A DNA stretch of 64,000 nucleotides from Mesostigma viride (lineage: Eukaryota > Streptophyta > Mesostigmatophyceae > Mesostigmatales > Mesostigmataceae). The stretch lies in assembly GCA_009746045.1 (NCBI GenBank), contig RPFO01000026.1, positions 5,105,205 through 5,169,204 on the forward strand. The letters are read 5' to 3'. Shown here piece by piece: positions 46,285-62,733 of the stretch. Below the pieces are notes generated by a model. The model did not search any database. It had not been told where the DNA came from and was given only the letters and a program-made list of their open reading frames with translations. Positions within the stretch are counted from its first letter, which is position 1. Every line of letters starts with the position of its first letter. A program made the position numbers and the translations under genes.

Positions 46285-49200
46285 CTGGCAAGGATCAAGA
46301 TTGGTGAGCCCCCTAAGGTTCCGCACAATACTACCAGCGATAACCACTCGCTGGTACACTCAAGTTCATGCCGGCACCTTAGGAGCCGAGTGGCAAAAGG
46401 TTTCCGCACAATATTAAACTAACGCCATGTGCCCTTGTGGGAATGTGGCAGTAGCGGTAGTGATGGCAGCATAACAGTCCATGTATCCTTATTGACATGC
46501 GGTGCATCTGAGATACTATGAATATGGCCACCTTCAGAACCCGCGCTTAAAACAGCTCATCTTGTGGCAGCGCTGTGCACACGCCTATCAATTCTAGCTA
46601 GGCAAAAGGGGCCTCCAGGTAAATCATAACGGCTACAGGATGCATTGCAGGACGTGCTTGCGGATGATCCTATTCATTCCGCATCAGCCGTGCACAGCGA
46701 TTCTAGCTAGGCAAATATACACACACGAGAGGCACGTACATGCAATGAGGCACATACACTGTCGAGTGATCTCTCCCGATACCGCAGGCACGCGCTCTAC
46801 AGATGCGCCCTAGCCACACAGAGGGCCGCCATCCACACACCGCCCTCTCTCTCCTCAACGCTATGCCAATAAACACATGCTCAGAGTAGCAATCAGGCTG
46901 TATAACTGGACCCAGTCCCCATCGCTCACCTCGTGGCTCCCGGTGGGCTGCCCGCCAGCATCGTCCTGTACGTGGGAACGGCTTCGGCGTGCCTCTCCAA
47001 CTGTGCCAGGATGGTGGCGTGGTTGAGCAGTGCCGAGGGGTAGCCGGGGAGTAGCGCCAGGGCACGGCGCACGCTCGCCAGGGCAACCTCTAGGTCCCCC
47101 AGGGACACCTCCAAGGTGGCCAGGTTGCTCCACAGCTGGGCAACCGATGCCAAGCTGACCCCGGCAGACTGAGGGAAGGCAGAAGAGTTGCTTGCCAGGT
47201 GTCCAGGCAGGGATGACGTGCAGTTCGTTGCCCACCGCAGAACAGCCACAGCCTCCCTGGTATAGCCTTGCCCATGCAGCAGGGTTGCCAGTCTGTTCAT
47301 GGGCAGGGCAGGCGGCTGGATGGAAGGATGCCTTAGCCTAGGAGACGCTACCCCAGGCCCTCCAGCTGATGCCCCTGAGCCACCCTGCTGGCCATCTGGG
47401 GTCTGTTCAGCTACCGCCGGCCGCTCGCAGCCTGCTGTGGCGAACAAGAGCAGCTCCCAGAGGGGGTCCCTGGGAGCCTGCGGTGGTTGCTGCCAGGTGG
47501 TTGCTGGCGAGACAAGGGCCGCATAACACGTGAACAGATGCCGCGGCCCCGCACCCAGTGCCATGAGCGCGCGGCACACGTCCATTAATGCTGGCGCAGG
47601 TCTGCTGGCCGATGCATGCGTTGGTGGGGGGTGGGCGCCATGTGTCCTGCCCATGTTTTCTGGGTGAGGTTTCTCATGCAGCCCATCCACGCCAACATCC
47701 ACATCCGCAAAGGACAGGGGAGGCCACTCTAGCAGCGACGCCAAGGGTGGTTGGCAGCTCACCTCGGTGTCCATCCCACCCGGTGAAAACAATGGCCCAC
47801 CCATGCCACTTGTGCTGTTTCCGTTAATGCTGCCAGCATCAAGGCACGATCGGCTGCTAATGCATGTCCTTGCAAGGTCTGCCACCCTAGAACCCTTGTA
47901 ATTGCTGGCATCCGCCGATTTGGATGCCAGCGGAGTGTCTGTTGACCCATTCCCTTCTGCATTCGCTGCCCTCTTTCCCTCTGTCGCGCACCCTGCTTCT
48001 GCCACATGGCCCGCCTCCACAGCCGCCGTGTACGTGAGCCAGACCTTGAGCACGGCACGCGTTGTGAACATGAAGTGGGACCACTGAACGACAGCCCAGG
48101 GCACGCCGCCGCCTTCCCACGCCAGCTGCTCCTTTTCCGTGCGGCGCACGACTTTGATGGTTTCCGAGTCAAGCGAGCGGAAACGGATGACCATGGGGAC
48201 CGCGGCAGAGTCTCGCGACATATTCAACAAGGGTGCAGATGAAGGGGAAGCAGACGATGATCTCCGCAACGGGTGTACACTACTACCACCCGCACCCATC
48301 TCCCGCTCGCCTGACGCATTTCCCGCCACCTGTGTTCGCCCATGCACCCAGCAGCCATGCATGCTGCTGCAGGACAGGACCGAAAAGGGGAGCAGGGGCG
48401 GGGGTGGCTGGCGACTTCGGTTTGATGCCACCCCCATTCCTGGGTTCCCACACAACAAGTGCGGCGGTGTCAGCGAGTCTGATGGCTGGCCGCTGCCAGC
48501 ATTAACATATTGCTGGGTCAAGCCAGGGTAGACAGGCTGCGGCGGCTGGCGTAGCGACGGGCAGAGCAAGAGGTTGTGGGCAAGCGAGCGCAGACCGACG
48601 GTGGGAACATCCAGGAGGCGGGCTGATGAGGAAAAACTAAACGCAGAGGCATTCAGAGTCTCTGAGGCCCAGGGGGAGTTAGCCGTCACGGGGTCCACGC
48701 CAGGTGGGAAGGCAGGGAGGACGCCAGCTGCACTCCTGGCGTCACGGTCCGCGGAGAGGGCTCGTACGGCAACGGCCATACGCGCCGCGTAGGAGAGAAT
48801 GCCGGCACGCGACCCCAGCACGAGGGAGGGTGTGCTGAGCGGGCAGCAGCGAAGCGCAGATGACAGGTTGCCCGCAGGTGATGATGTCGCATTACTTGCC
48901 ACGGCGCCGCCCAATCCCATGCCCACGGCTACCCCCAGCGCTCCGTTGGCTTCTCGGGCCTTCACGCCCGCAACAAGTGGCCCGGATGCAACCCATTTCT
49001 TGTGAAATGGGCAATTTTTCAGCGGAATTGTGTGGCTTTCTAAGAACACCGCCAACGCCAGCTCTCCCTCACCACCACCACTGGTGGAGTCCTGGTGAAT
49101 GTAGGCACGTTGATTGTCGACAGCCTTCCCTGGGTGTGGCGATGACCTCACCAGATCCCAGCAGGGCTTGGCCTGGAAAACCACCTCGGAGGCATCCGCC

Positions 49201-52200
49201 AGCAATACGCGCCGCCATGATCGAGCCAGCCGCCCCGCCGCATCACCTGCAGCGGTCCCAGGGATGGAATGAGGGGTGGCGAGAGAGCACATGGATAAGC
49301 TCCCTTGGGGAGGCATCACACCTTCACTTACAACTGCGGGGATGGAATGCCGTAGTGGCTAAATAGACATTGCGAGAAAGTATTTTTGAAGGACCCCTCG
49401 TTAAGTGTTAAAAAAGTGCTTCATTTTGGCCCAAAAACTATCGTTTACTAGGTGTCCTCAGGGTACGCTATGTATTGCCTGTAAACCTCTGCAGGAGGCG
49501 CAGCGTACAGTACCTTGAAAAACGAGCAAATCCTGGTTGAAATTTCCTCATAAATGCAAAACCCTAGCAAGATTTGGGTCGAATGGGTCGCAATTTGTTT
49601 TCACCCACTATGGTATGGACCGGGCAGACTGGGGAGTATATTGTTGTGGGCAGCACAAAACCAAACCACTAAACAATTACGTGAACAGAGCACCACCTGT
49701 GGGAGCAGAGCATAAGAAAATACTGAGCTGCGATAGATGACATATACCAAACCATCACTTCGGTTTGGTGAACATTTGTTGCATTCCATGAATAGAGCGC
49801 CAACCAAACAGCACTGGCATTAGGGGGGCAATCTGCAATCCCACCCATTTTTGTGAGCAGCAACAGCAACCGAACTAGCTTGTGAGTGTGTGTGTGTGTG
49901 TGACAAGTTAAGCGAGCACACAAGCATGTGTGCTTGAGTGTTTGTGTGTCTATGCATGAGTGTGCGCTTGTAATAAGAAGGGTGTGCATGTGCCATTATT
50001 CCTACACAACTGGGCGCATAAGCACGCTATACATATGGTAAAACTATATAACTCTCAAACTCGTCGTCTCGAAAATTAAGGAACCTGTATCACGTCACAA
50101 ATATTTTTCGCTGGGGGGGTAAGCATTACAGGGCCAGCGAGGGCGATAAAGCAGGACCACAGAGAGAAAGTGGCCCTAAACAGACAGCAGCAGTGGATCC
50201 TACGAATTAGCTTGCGTTGTTGGAGGGGTCCTTCAGGAATAAGCACAACAACCACCGTAACAGGAAGCACGATTGCTTCCGCATTAATATATATATCATA
50301 TATATCATACATGATATATATCATATATGATATATATAATATATATCATATATATATCATATATATATTCCGTGTATATATATCCGCAGTAATACGGCCA
50401 TCGCGGTGCTACATGTACCCACCTTCACACTAAACCAGCACAAAAGAAGGGCTTCATACATCGGGACCATACCTTCCTCTGGACAGCACATGAAATGGAA
50501 GAATGACCAAGTCGACACAAATCAGCGTTCATGGCATGTGGCGGCCCATCTCATGATTTGGATGTGCAGCACAAACTTACTGGCCTCCAAGCCGCCTGAT
50601 GTCAGCAGCGAGACAACCGCGGCAAAGTAGGCGTCGTCCGCGATGGCCATCTGGCGCGTCGGCACGGCAAAGACATGCGCGTTGTGTTGTTGCAGGAGTG
50701 CCCTTAATGCACTATCGCTGGCATACGCACCCTCCTCCATCACCACCACCACATCCGCGTCGCTCTGCGTGAGCCGGAGCGAGCGCAGGAATAGCTGGAG
50801 GACGCCAGCAGAAGCCGCGTGGCCCCAGGCCAGCGCAATGATGCCTTCGGTGCTGCCCTCCGGCACTTCGTGTCGCTTTTTTCCGCACCCTGCTTCTGAT
50901 GCTTCATTTGGCTCTGCTCCCTGCCTTTGCTCCGCTCCGGTTTCCTGCCCTGGCTGCTGAGGAGATGCCTCTGGGGTCACGGGTGGCTGCGGACCAGACA
51001 GGTTACCGCTGTGCCTGAAGTCACCACATGCTCGCAACCCCCCCCCGCCCACCGGCTCAGCGCGTACTTGACCATGTACTCGTGGCGGTCCCACTGGTGG
51101 ACCACATGGTAGACATGGCCCCGCCGGTTAACGATGCGGCCCCAGGGGGTGGTCCGCCCCGCCCCACACGCCGCACCAGTCCCACTCACACCATCCCACC
51201 CCTCGCCATCAGCACTGCCCTTCATGGATGCCTGCCGGCCAATCTGCCCTGCGCAACTCTGACTGGCATCATAACTGGCGGCGTTCGCAATACCGTCCCC
51301 ATCAGTGCCCTCAGCGAAATACGCACTATCTCGGGGAGCCAAACTTGCCGAGAACAGAGGCCCATCATAGTTGTCCAACAGCCGGGGTGGCTGGGGGTCT
51401 CCTGGAAAAGCGGGCCACTCACAGCCAGTCTCGTTGGAAGAATGATGGGCTTCTCCAGGCACATGACCCATAGACGAGGGGGTTGGCAGTGATGAATCGG
51501 CATGCCTTGCAGATCCGACGATGCCAAAAGCGGGCATGGCAGAGCTGGCTCCGCCCCGCTGACTGCCGTCACATGGGTGTGGGCTGGCCGCTCGCATCAG
51601 CGGCCGCGTCGATGATGTCAGCAGCATGCCCGTGTGGAGCAGGAAGTTGTGCACCCCCTGGTCCATGCCCCTGGGCTGTGTCTTGAGGAACAGCGCCACC
51701 GAGGACGCCATGAGGCGGCAGTAGTGGAGGACGGCGTGTGCCTGTGGTGAGAGTGGAAATGGCCAAGTGAAGGAATGGTCGCCTGTCAGAGGCAGGCAAC
51801 CAACAAGGCAATGAGGCGGCAGCAGCGGCGCACCGCATTGGCCTGGGAGGCTGCCAGCACACGGAGGCGCATGAAAACAGCCATGTGGAAAACCATCAGT
51901 CATGCATGGAAAATATAGTAAAGAAACTCTAGAGGTAGCATGCAGGGAGCGTGATCTGGTTGTGTAGATACCGTTAATGTTCTCTAAGCCTGGCACACGG
52001 AGTGAAAAGAATTGACCACCTCATGTCAATGCCCTAGAAGCCTAGGTCCACGATGAAGGCAACACAGCAAGGGCACACCAGTATCGTGTTGTTTGCCGAT
52101 GGCCAGCATCATCGCAAGGCTGAGCAGTTGTGCCAAAAGCCCATGGTTCACGTCCAAACCAAAAACCAGCACCCAGCAACTAACAGCCACAGCCTCAGCC

Positions 52201-55200
52201 ATAGCCAGCAGCCAGCAGCCAGCAGCCAGCAGCCAGCAGCCAGCAGCCAGCAGCCAGCAGCCATGCTGTGTGATTCGCATGCTGTATGGTGCGCTACGTT
52301 CACTTTGTTAGCTTCAGTTCCCTTGCTTCAGGCAACAGACTACTTCACAACATGCGGACGTTCTGATAGGGTACTGCCATTTTCTTTAGCCGTGGTCCTC
52401 AGCGTGCATTGATAAACAGCACCAGCATTTCCAGCTCGACATCTAAACAGAACTGGCACATATAAAAAGTGGCCTTGGCCCCTTGGGTTCGATTTGTTCA
52501 CACGCCCAGCACAAGCTGTGGACGGAGCCATTTACTACGCCAGCATCGGGCAGCCTGTGAATGGCAATTAGTAGCCCTGCCATGATCACTCCTTAGAAAG
52601 GAAGCACAAGGGCTGACGAGACGTGTTTATCATTAGGGACATCTAACACAGGCAGCATGGTTGTGGAAGCCTTGTGCCTGAGTGCGTCACAGCGCTCTAC
52701 ACTACCGCAACCAATGAGCCACCGCCGCAGCAACGCTTCGCAATCTCGAAACTGCGCATGGCCAAAAATATGACACAATCTCAGAAAAGCCGCCCACAGG
52801 ATCAAAGATGATGCCCAAAAATATGTTTCGATGTTTGACCTCTCCATAGACGGTCCCTGAGCACGAGACTCGATAGTCCGCCAGCTTAATCGCAATATCT
52901 GGACCGTAGGCTTTTCGGATCTGTAAATGAATGCAAGGATAGGGATTGTGGATAAAACAGCACGGGAGAGGACGATTTAGCCTAACCGCACGTTAAGCCT
53001 TCCAGCAAAGGTTAGAGAACCAGCTTAAGCACAAGTGACCCCAGTCAAGGTTGACCATTGTTCCCAAATTTTTCCCAGCTCAAGAAAGCATGTCTCGGGT
53101 ATCAGAGCTTCCTATCCTCCATTCAATCATTCTGTAAACTCAGTGCCCCCCCCCCTCCCCGTACCTGCACACCGAACAACCACATACATACATGCTTACA
53201 TGCACAGGCACACACATGCATTCACAGACTCACTTTCTTTCTCACACACAAACACGCACACACGAACACAAACACACGCGCACGCGCGCACGCATGCACA
53301 CGCACATGCCGCACACAAATGGCCACACACACGCCCGCACAGGCACACACATGTGTGTGCGTGCCCAGCACATGTCTGGGGCCCACCCGCCCCTTTGACT
53401 CACATAATTTGTCTGGGCCTGGCCCTGCCACTCTACGTCAAATCCGTTTTCTGATCACTTCCACGGCTGTAAATTTAAATTTCTTTCCTATGTGCCGTTT
53501 AGGTCTTGCAGGTACTCCTAGATGAAGGCCGGACTACCCTGAGGCGGCTGCAGTCCTGTTTCAATTTATGAATAATATCTTTCTTTGAATGGAGCTTTTT
53601 CCCTCTGTTATGTAATCTATCAAACTTTGACAGGTGATGGAAGTGCGACACGCGGTCCTGAGAAACAGAGAAAACCGCCACTGCCGCTGGCCCCCCATCT
53701 TCCATTCGCTCGCAGCGCCCAATGCATCTGTAATCACCGTTGGCACTGCTAGCGCCCTGGCCCCCTCCATCACTACAACAGGCACTCACCAAGCCTCTGT
53801 GGGTGCCTGTTGACCAAGCCCTCTTCACCGCCCCACTGCCACCACACAGCCAGTGTGCATGCCAATCTAACACCTGCCGTCCAAGAAAAAAATATCACTT
53901 GCAAACAAAAACATTTCTTTTGTCTTCAATATGCTAGTACCCTCTTGCAAAACAGCTGCACCACAGCCTCATCTTCCCATGGTGGGAAAACCTTCCCGAT
54001 TCCTGAGATTCAAAAAGGCAAGCCTCCTAAGTGCCTCCTCCATGCATGCAGGCAGGCAGGCAGGCAGGCAGGCACGAATGCGGGCGGGCGGGCGGGCGGG
54101 CGGGCGGGCGGGCGGGCGGGCGGGCGGGCGGGCGGGCGGGCAGGTGGGCAGGCAGGCAGGGCCTCACTTGTCCACATAAGCTGGTTTTAATGTGCACCAC
54201 CCCATCATGCCATTTTCATTTTCTCAGCTGCACAGCTCAGACATTATGCAAAGCTATAACAGCCTACCCAAGTCAAGCGGAGGTCCATCATGGTCGCAAA
54301 GGGAACGCTTGGCACCAGTTAGTAGCTTCAGACATCCCATCCGGCATATTATGTCCGCGTTGAACCCCCCACATGCCACACCACCTTGGGATAATCCCTA
54401 CTCCCTCAACTACCAGACGTCCCATTCGGCTTACCAGCTCAGCATTGAACTCTTCACCGCACTTGGCGTCCTCCATGAAGAGCACCAGCGGCGCCAGCAG
54501 CGGGAAGGAGAAGGGGTGCCGCTGGAAGAAGACATCCGTCACGTCGGTGATGAGCACGCTGCCCCGCGCATACTGGTGCCCGTACTGGCGCAGATAGTCT
54601 GCGTACATCTGCGCTTCCACACCATGCAACCATGGGTAGAACAAGGTAAGGCAATGCCTGAGGCAGTTCACATGGCCCTGCCATGTCATACTGAGCAGAC
54701 GTTGGTAAGAGGACCACCTGGTAAGCACCTACTTCTGGTAAGCAGCCACATGGCGACTTGTCCTGAGTCCACGATGCATGGGTGCATCTGGCCAAAATGA
54801 CTTACCCAAAGAAACAGCTGTGTATCTCTCTGATGAACAGTACTCGTCCGAGGGCAGCAGCCACGCATCTCTCTTGAGAGAACATCCCATGACTAAAAAC
54901 CCGATCCTCTTCATTCAAACACGAGCAGGGCTGCGGGGATGTTCTTCCCATTGAACACGTTGATACCACATTGGTCAAGTCAACAACGTGTGCAGGGCCT
55001 CGAACTATGAAACCAACCCCAAGCAAGGCCCCACCTGAAGACTACTAAGTTATTCTACGTTATAAAATACCACTGAAGGGGGAAACCTTGTCCCCTATGC
55101 TTTGCAGCACTGTTTGAGAATACAAACGACCACCTCAGCTGCTGCTTGCCATGCATGGAGGTAGTGAAACACACACAAGACTGGCTGCCAGATGGTGCGC

Positions 55201-55959
55201 CAGCTTTCATGTCCATGCCATGCTCAGCTTTATGTTTCACTACTGGGGATCTGCCAGCTGTCACACAGCCACACAGCTTGTCAGAAGAATTCGTACTTTT
55301 GGACCCTAACCGAACAGAACAACACACTTAAGTCAGGTTGCACACAATCACAACGCACGTCATGTAAGAGCAGAATCTGCTGAATGCAAATCGGGGAAGA
55401 AGAAATCATGAAACATTCAAGCCTAAAATATATAGAATTTTGAAAACAAGAACTCTCTAGTGGACAAAAAATCGGTGGAACCAGGACACATGAACGCTAG
55501 CCAAGTTGAATTGGCTGCACAACTTGCCTGGAATCTTGCATTCTGCACATTCCGCACCGTTGCAGATTCTGACTTTCCAGCGCTTGTGTCTGCTGGCCCT
55601 TTAGGGCTGTCGGTAGAGTAATCACCAACGCCAAATGTGTGAACCTTTATGTCCCTGCTGTGCAAATACCGACGGAGATCATCCCGCACGCTGGATGCAC
55701 TCATGATGAGCACCACGTCCGTGGCTGCCGGCACTCCACGTATGTGGTCTTGTACACATTGATGCAGCATTTCGTGAAGGGATTCCACGAAAATGTACAC
55801 GTCTCCGACTTCGTAACCATCCGCGACGCCCATAATCAGATGTCTCGGCACTGTGTCTTGAGCATTTCCAGCATTCTCAGACACGGCGCATCTTGCCAGA
55901 AATGCTATGTTCAATATGAACAAAAATTGAAAAAGCAGCCAAACCCGCTCTAACGCCAT
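40700..55959 (-). CDS. Giant multidomain glycosyltransferase: two GT domains, TPR, GT61/DUF563
   Basis: Ten exons with matching phases: 55528-55959, 54435-54608, 52840-52920, 51053-51741, 50581-51014, 46930-49246, 45694-46156, 44985-45149, 43951-44236, 40700-43056. They give 2,465 aa. An N-terminal hydrophobic signal or anchor (WLLFQFLFILNIAFLA) predicts secretory entry. GT domain 1 (about 40-460) has SVLITDVTDVFFQRHPF (Asp box about 165-169), SCSGTV, GMDQGVHNFLL (about 255) and VVHQWDRH. GT domain 2 (about 500-1000) repeats the layout but reads LLADASEVVFQ, GLRSLAHNLLL and AVVQWSHF, so key acidic and His residues are lost. TPR-like helices span about 1260-1670 (NLATLEVSLGDLEVALASVR, LERYDEALVALDRC). 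The C-terminal GT61/DUF563 domain (1682-2465) has NLNYYHWVAETLPELLLL, LYLTR and GVHGAGLANMVV (about 2381-2392). Intron 1 uses a GC donor (CAG then GCAAGT). Intron 4 would be only 38 nt. Acceptor specificity is unknown. Confidence 0.8.
46237..46282. repeat. (CAG)15 microsatellite
   Basis: Perfect trinucleotide run in the intron before exon 7 of the GT gene. A second, imperfect run (45944-45986) lies inside exon 7 and encodes a serine stretch. Confidence 0.95.
49350..49613. mobile_element. MITE-like element, relative of 27409-27852
   Basis: The left end CCGTAGTGGCTAAATAGACA and the right end (reverse complement) CCATAGTGGGTGAAAACAAA share the outer motif of the 27.4 kb element, each followed by TTGCGA. 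The element is 264 bp with no coding capacity, in intron 5 of the GT gene. Confidence 0.6.
50286..50385. repeat. AT-rich ATATATCATATATG-type microsatellite
   Basis: Alternating ATAT and CATATATCAT motifs, self-complementary, in intron 5 of the GT gene. Confidence 0.9.
52194..52263. repeat. 7-bp repeat (CAGCAGC)n
   Basis: About nine units in intron 3 of the GT gene. Confidence 0.93.
53160..53360. repeat. CA-rich low-complexity tract
   Basis: Imperfect (CA)n and CACACG runs in intron 2 of the GT gene. A minus frame at 53499-53873 just beyond shows no GT motif and was not included as an exon. Confidence 0.85.
54046..54165. repeat. (GGCA)n then (GGGC)n tetranucleotide arrays
   Basis: About six GGCA units, then about 18 GGGC units, then GGCA again, in intron 2 of the GT gene. 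Confidence 0.95.
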
Positions 55960-57406
55960 CTTCGCTTAGCTGCCCTAGGCCAAGGACAAGAGCGGCTTTT
56001 GCAAATGCCTCCCCGTAGCTTGCACTTCACAAAGTAGCGGCAGTGGTACTTGTCCTCGTTGGTAGTAAGCATTCGGTAACATTGCGCAGTTTCCACGGTA
56101 GTGAACACGTGTCGTCAAAATACCTCAGTCAAGACTTCAGAGTGGCTTAAAACCCCTCGAATCGGCGTTAGCATTTTTCTAAAGCCATAAATTTATCACT
56201 GCGCGTGCTGTGGACATCTAGAATACTAATTAAATTCATGCTCTATGGGAAAAGTGGACGCGAAGCGTTCTGAAAATAAAAATAAGTTGTTGCAGGTTTG
56301 CTTCTTGCATGAAATAAATTTGATATATATACTACTTATTGTCCGGATAGCTCATCGACACAGGGGAATGCGGGAGCGGGAAGACGTGCAGTGTGAAGTC
56401 GTTGCTCTCTTGCGTCTTGTGTTCACCGCAAGCGTTATTGATGTGAGTATCCAATGCGTAGATCATCAATCATCAATTATGCCTGTTTCCTGCTCCGCCG
56501 CTTCAGCCTGCAGGTGACTCAGGTGAGTCATGTGCAGCGTGGGCAACAACAACAACAACAACAACAGGTGAGTCATGTCCCACGCCAGTGCCCAGTTGTC
56601 ACTACCTTCTACTGTAATTGTCCGACAAACCAAAGACAGACTTCAATTTATTATCAGTGGAAGCAATCGGCTGGTCTGGCATGTCATATTTGAGGCCTGA
56701 GGGTTCTTATTAGTTGGCTGAGGATTATTAGCCTTCTAAAAGGTCGTGCGAAGTGGGAAGGTTTACAGATATCTCAGACTAGGTAGTGACAAGACTGGTA
56801 CTCGTACAAATACTCGGACAACCAAGGGACAACCGCCAACCGGCGCGGGAAATAAAGAAAAAACACTCGTTGTTGATTCCCACGCCGCGCGTGGGCAGCA
56901 GAGATTCGATATGGTAGTACATACTGTAACCAAACGCTATGACATCAAGGAAAAGCTTTGCGTGGGCAACAACAACAACAAGAACAAGGAAAAGCTTCCA
57001 GAAAGACCAAGTAGGCAGTATGGCGGCTTTCGGGTAAGTGGTATATTTACCAGCGGGTCCAATTATAGACCAGAGATGTAAAATGGGAAATGAGTATCAG
57101 CAATTCCCTCAGTAAGGTATGGCGGCTTCCACGATCCATGCCCTGCGAGGACGCTGCTGGCGAACTTCAGCTTTATGGGAAGTCACCATGCCAGGGAAAG
57201 ACCGTCTGTGGCAAGTTGCATACCTGTTTTTGCCTCACGGAGAGACACTCCCCTAATTTTTTTTTAGTAGTGTTCGCAGGCATGACAGTCTTCCTGAATG
57301 GTCTTTCCTGAATGGCACGTGCGGATTTCATTGCTTTCCTGCATCCTTGACAGCCATGAAAAAGTGGGGGGCAGCACGCACATGCCAAGCAGGGCCGTGA
57401 AATCCC
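55960..57406. promoter_or_regulatory. Divergent intergenic region between the GT fusion and FkbM genes
   Basis: 1,447 bp between two outward-facing start codons. AGGTGAGTCATGT, containing the bZIP-type site TGAGTCA, occurs near 56523 and near 56569, and a related GTGACTCAGG adjoins the first. GCGTGGGCAACAACAACA occurs near 56538 and near 56958. GTATGGCGGCTT occurs near 57018 and 57117. These short local duplications could be regulatory or just slippage and duplication products. Confidence 0.5.
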
Positions 57407-61999
<4,593 letters not shown>

Positions 62000-62324
62000 T
62001 ATAGCCAGGACAGATTAGGACCACTTATTGTAGGGTGCAAGCATGTAGTTGTCTCACTTAATGCACACTTGCGATGAATGCAATGCTTTGTGATGCTTTG
62101 CGATGAATGTAATTTACATTATCTGACCTATTTACTTATATAGTTTTTCTTGTCATAAAATGTATTTGGCCGCAAGCATGTATACAACAATGAGTAGTCT
62201 TACTAATTTATAAATGGCATTTGGTTCCAAATAATGTATCTTATGTAACCCCCGAGCTGTTACTGACCTAATATTTAATCACACATTTTTTGTTGTACCT
62301 TGTGCAGCTGGCGTGATCCTTGGA

Positions 62325-62733
62325 TTAATTAATTAATTAATAAGCACGTGACTGCGTCACGTGGGTGCCAATATACAGAGTAAAGGAACCTTCAACCCTA
62401 TATACACAGCGAGAAGGAGGGAGGGCGCCCTAGCTTCTCTCACTGCCGCAGGTGGGCAGGCCACAGAGCGCTCTCTCCACGGCATGGTGCTGGGGCGCAA
62501 CACTGTGGGTGCAATACAACTAGTGCAATACCATAGGTAGGCTGACGCATAGCTTATGCTACAAATGTGAGGTGGGCTCAAGACGTCGGCGCAAGCTGAT
62601 CAATGGCCACAAGGTGCCAGAGCTAATTGAAGGTACTATAACTCTGTGCGCTAATATCGTTTCAAGTGCTGTAATGCCTAAGCTATCCCATAATCGATTG
62701 CCCCCATCTAGACAACTAGCTTAATTGAGTGCT
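62325..62733 (-). mobile_element. 3' UTR and tail of element C
   Basis: Downstream (gene sense) of the ORF1-like CDS. It ends with a perfect stem-loop CACGTGACGCAGTCACGTG (62345-62363) and a TTAATTAATTAATTAA tail at 62325-62341. 62345-62480 is repeated, truncated, at 22555-22680. Confidence 0.8.

Noticed and set aside
53499-53873. Candidate GT exon on the minus strand
   Set aside because: No GT motif, and exon 54435-54608 joins 52840-52920 in phase without it.
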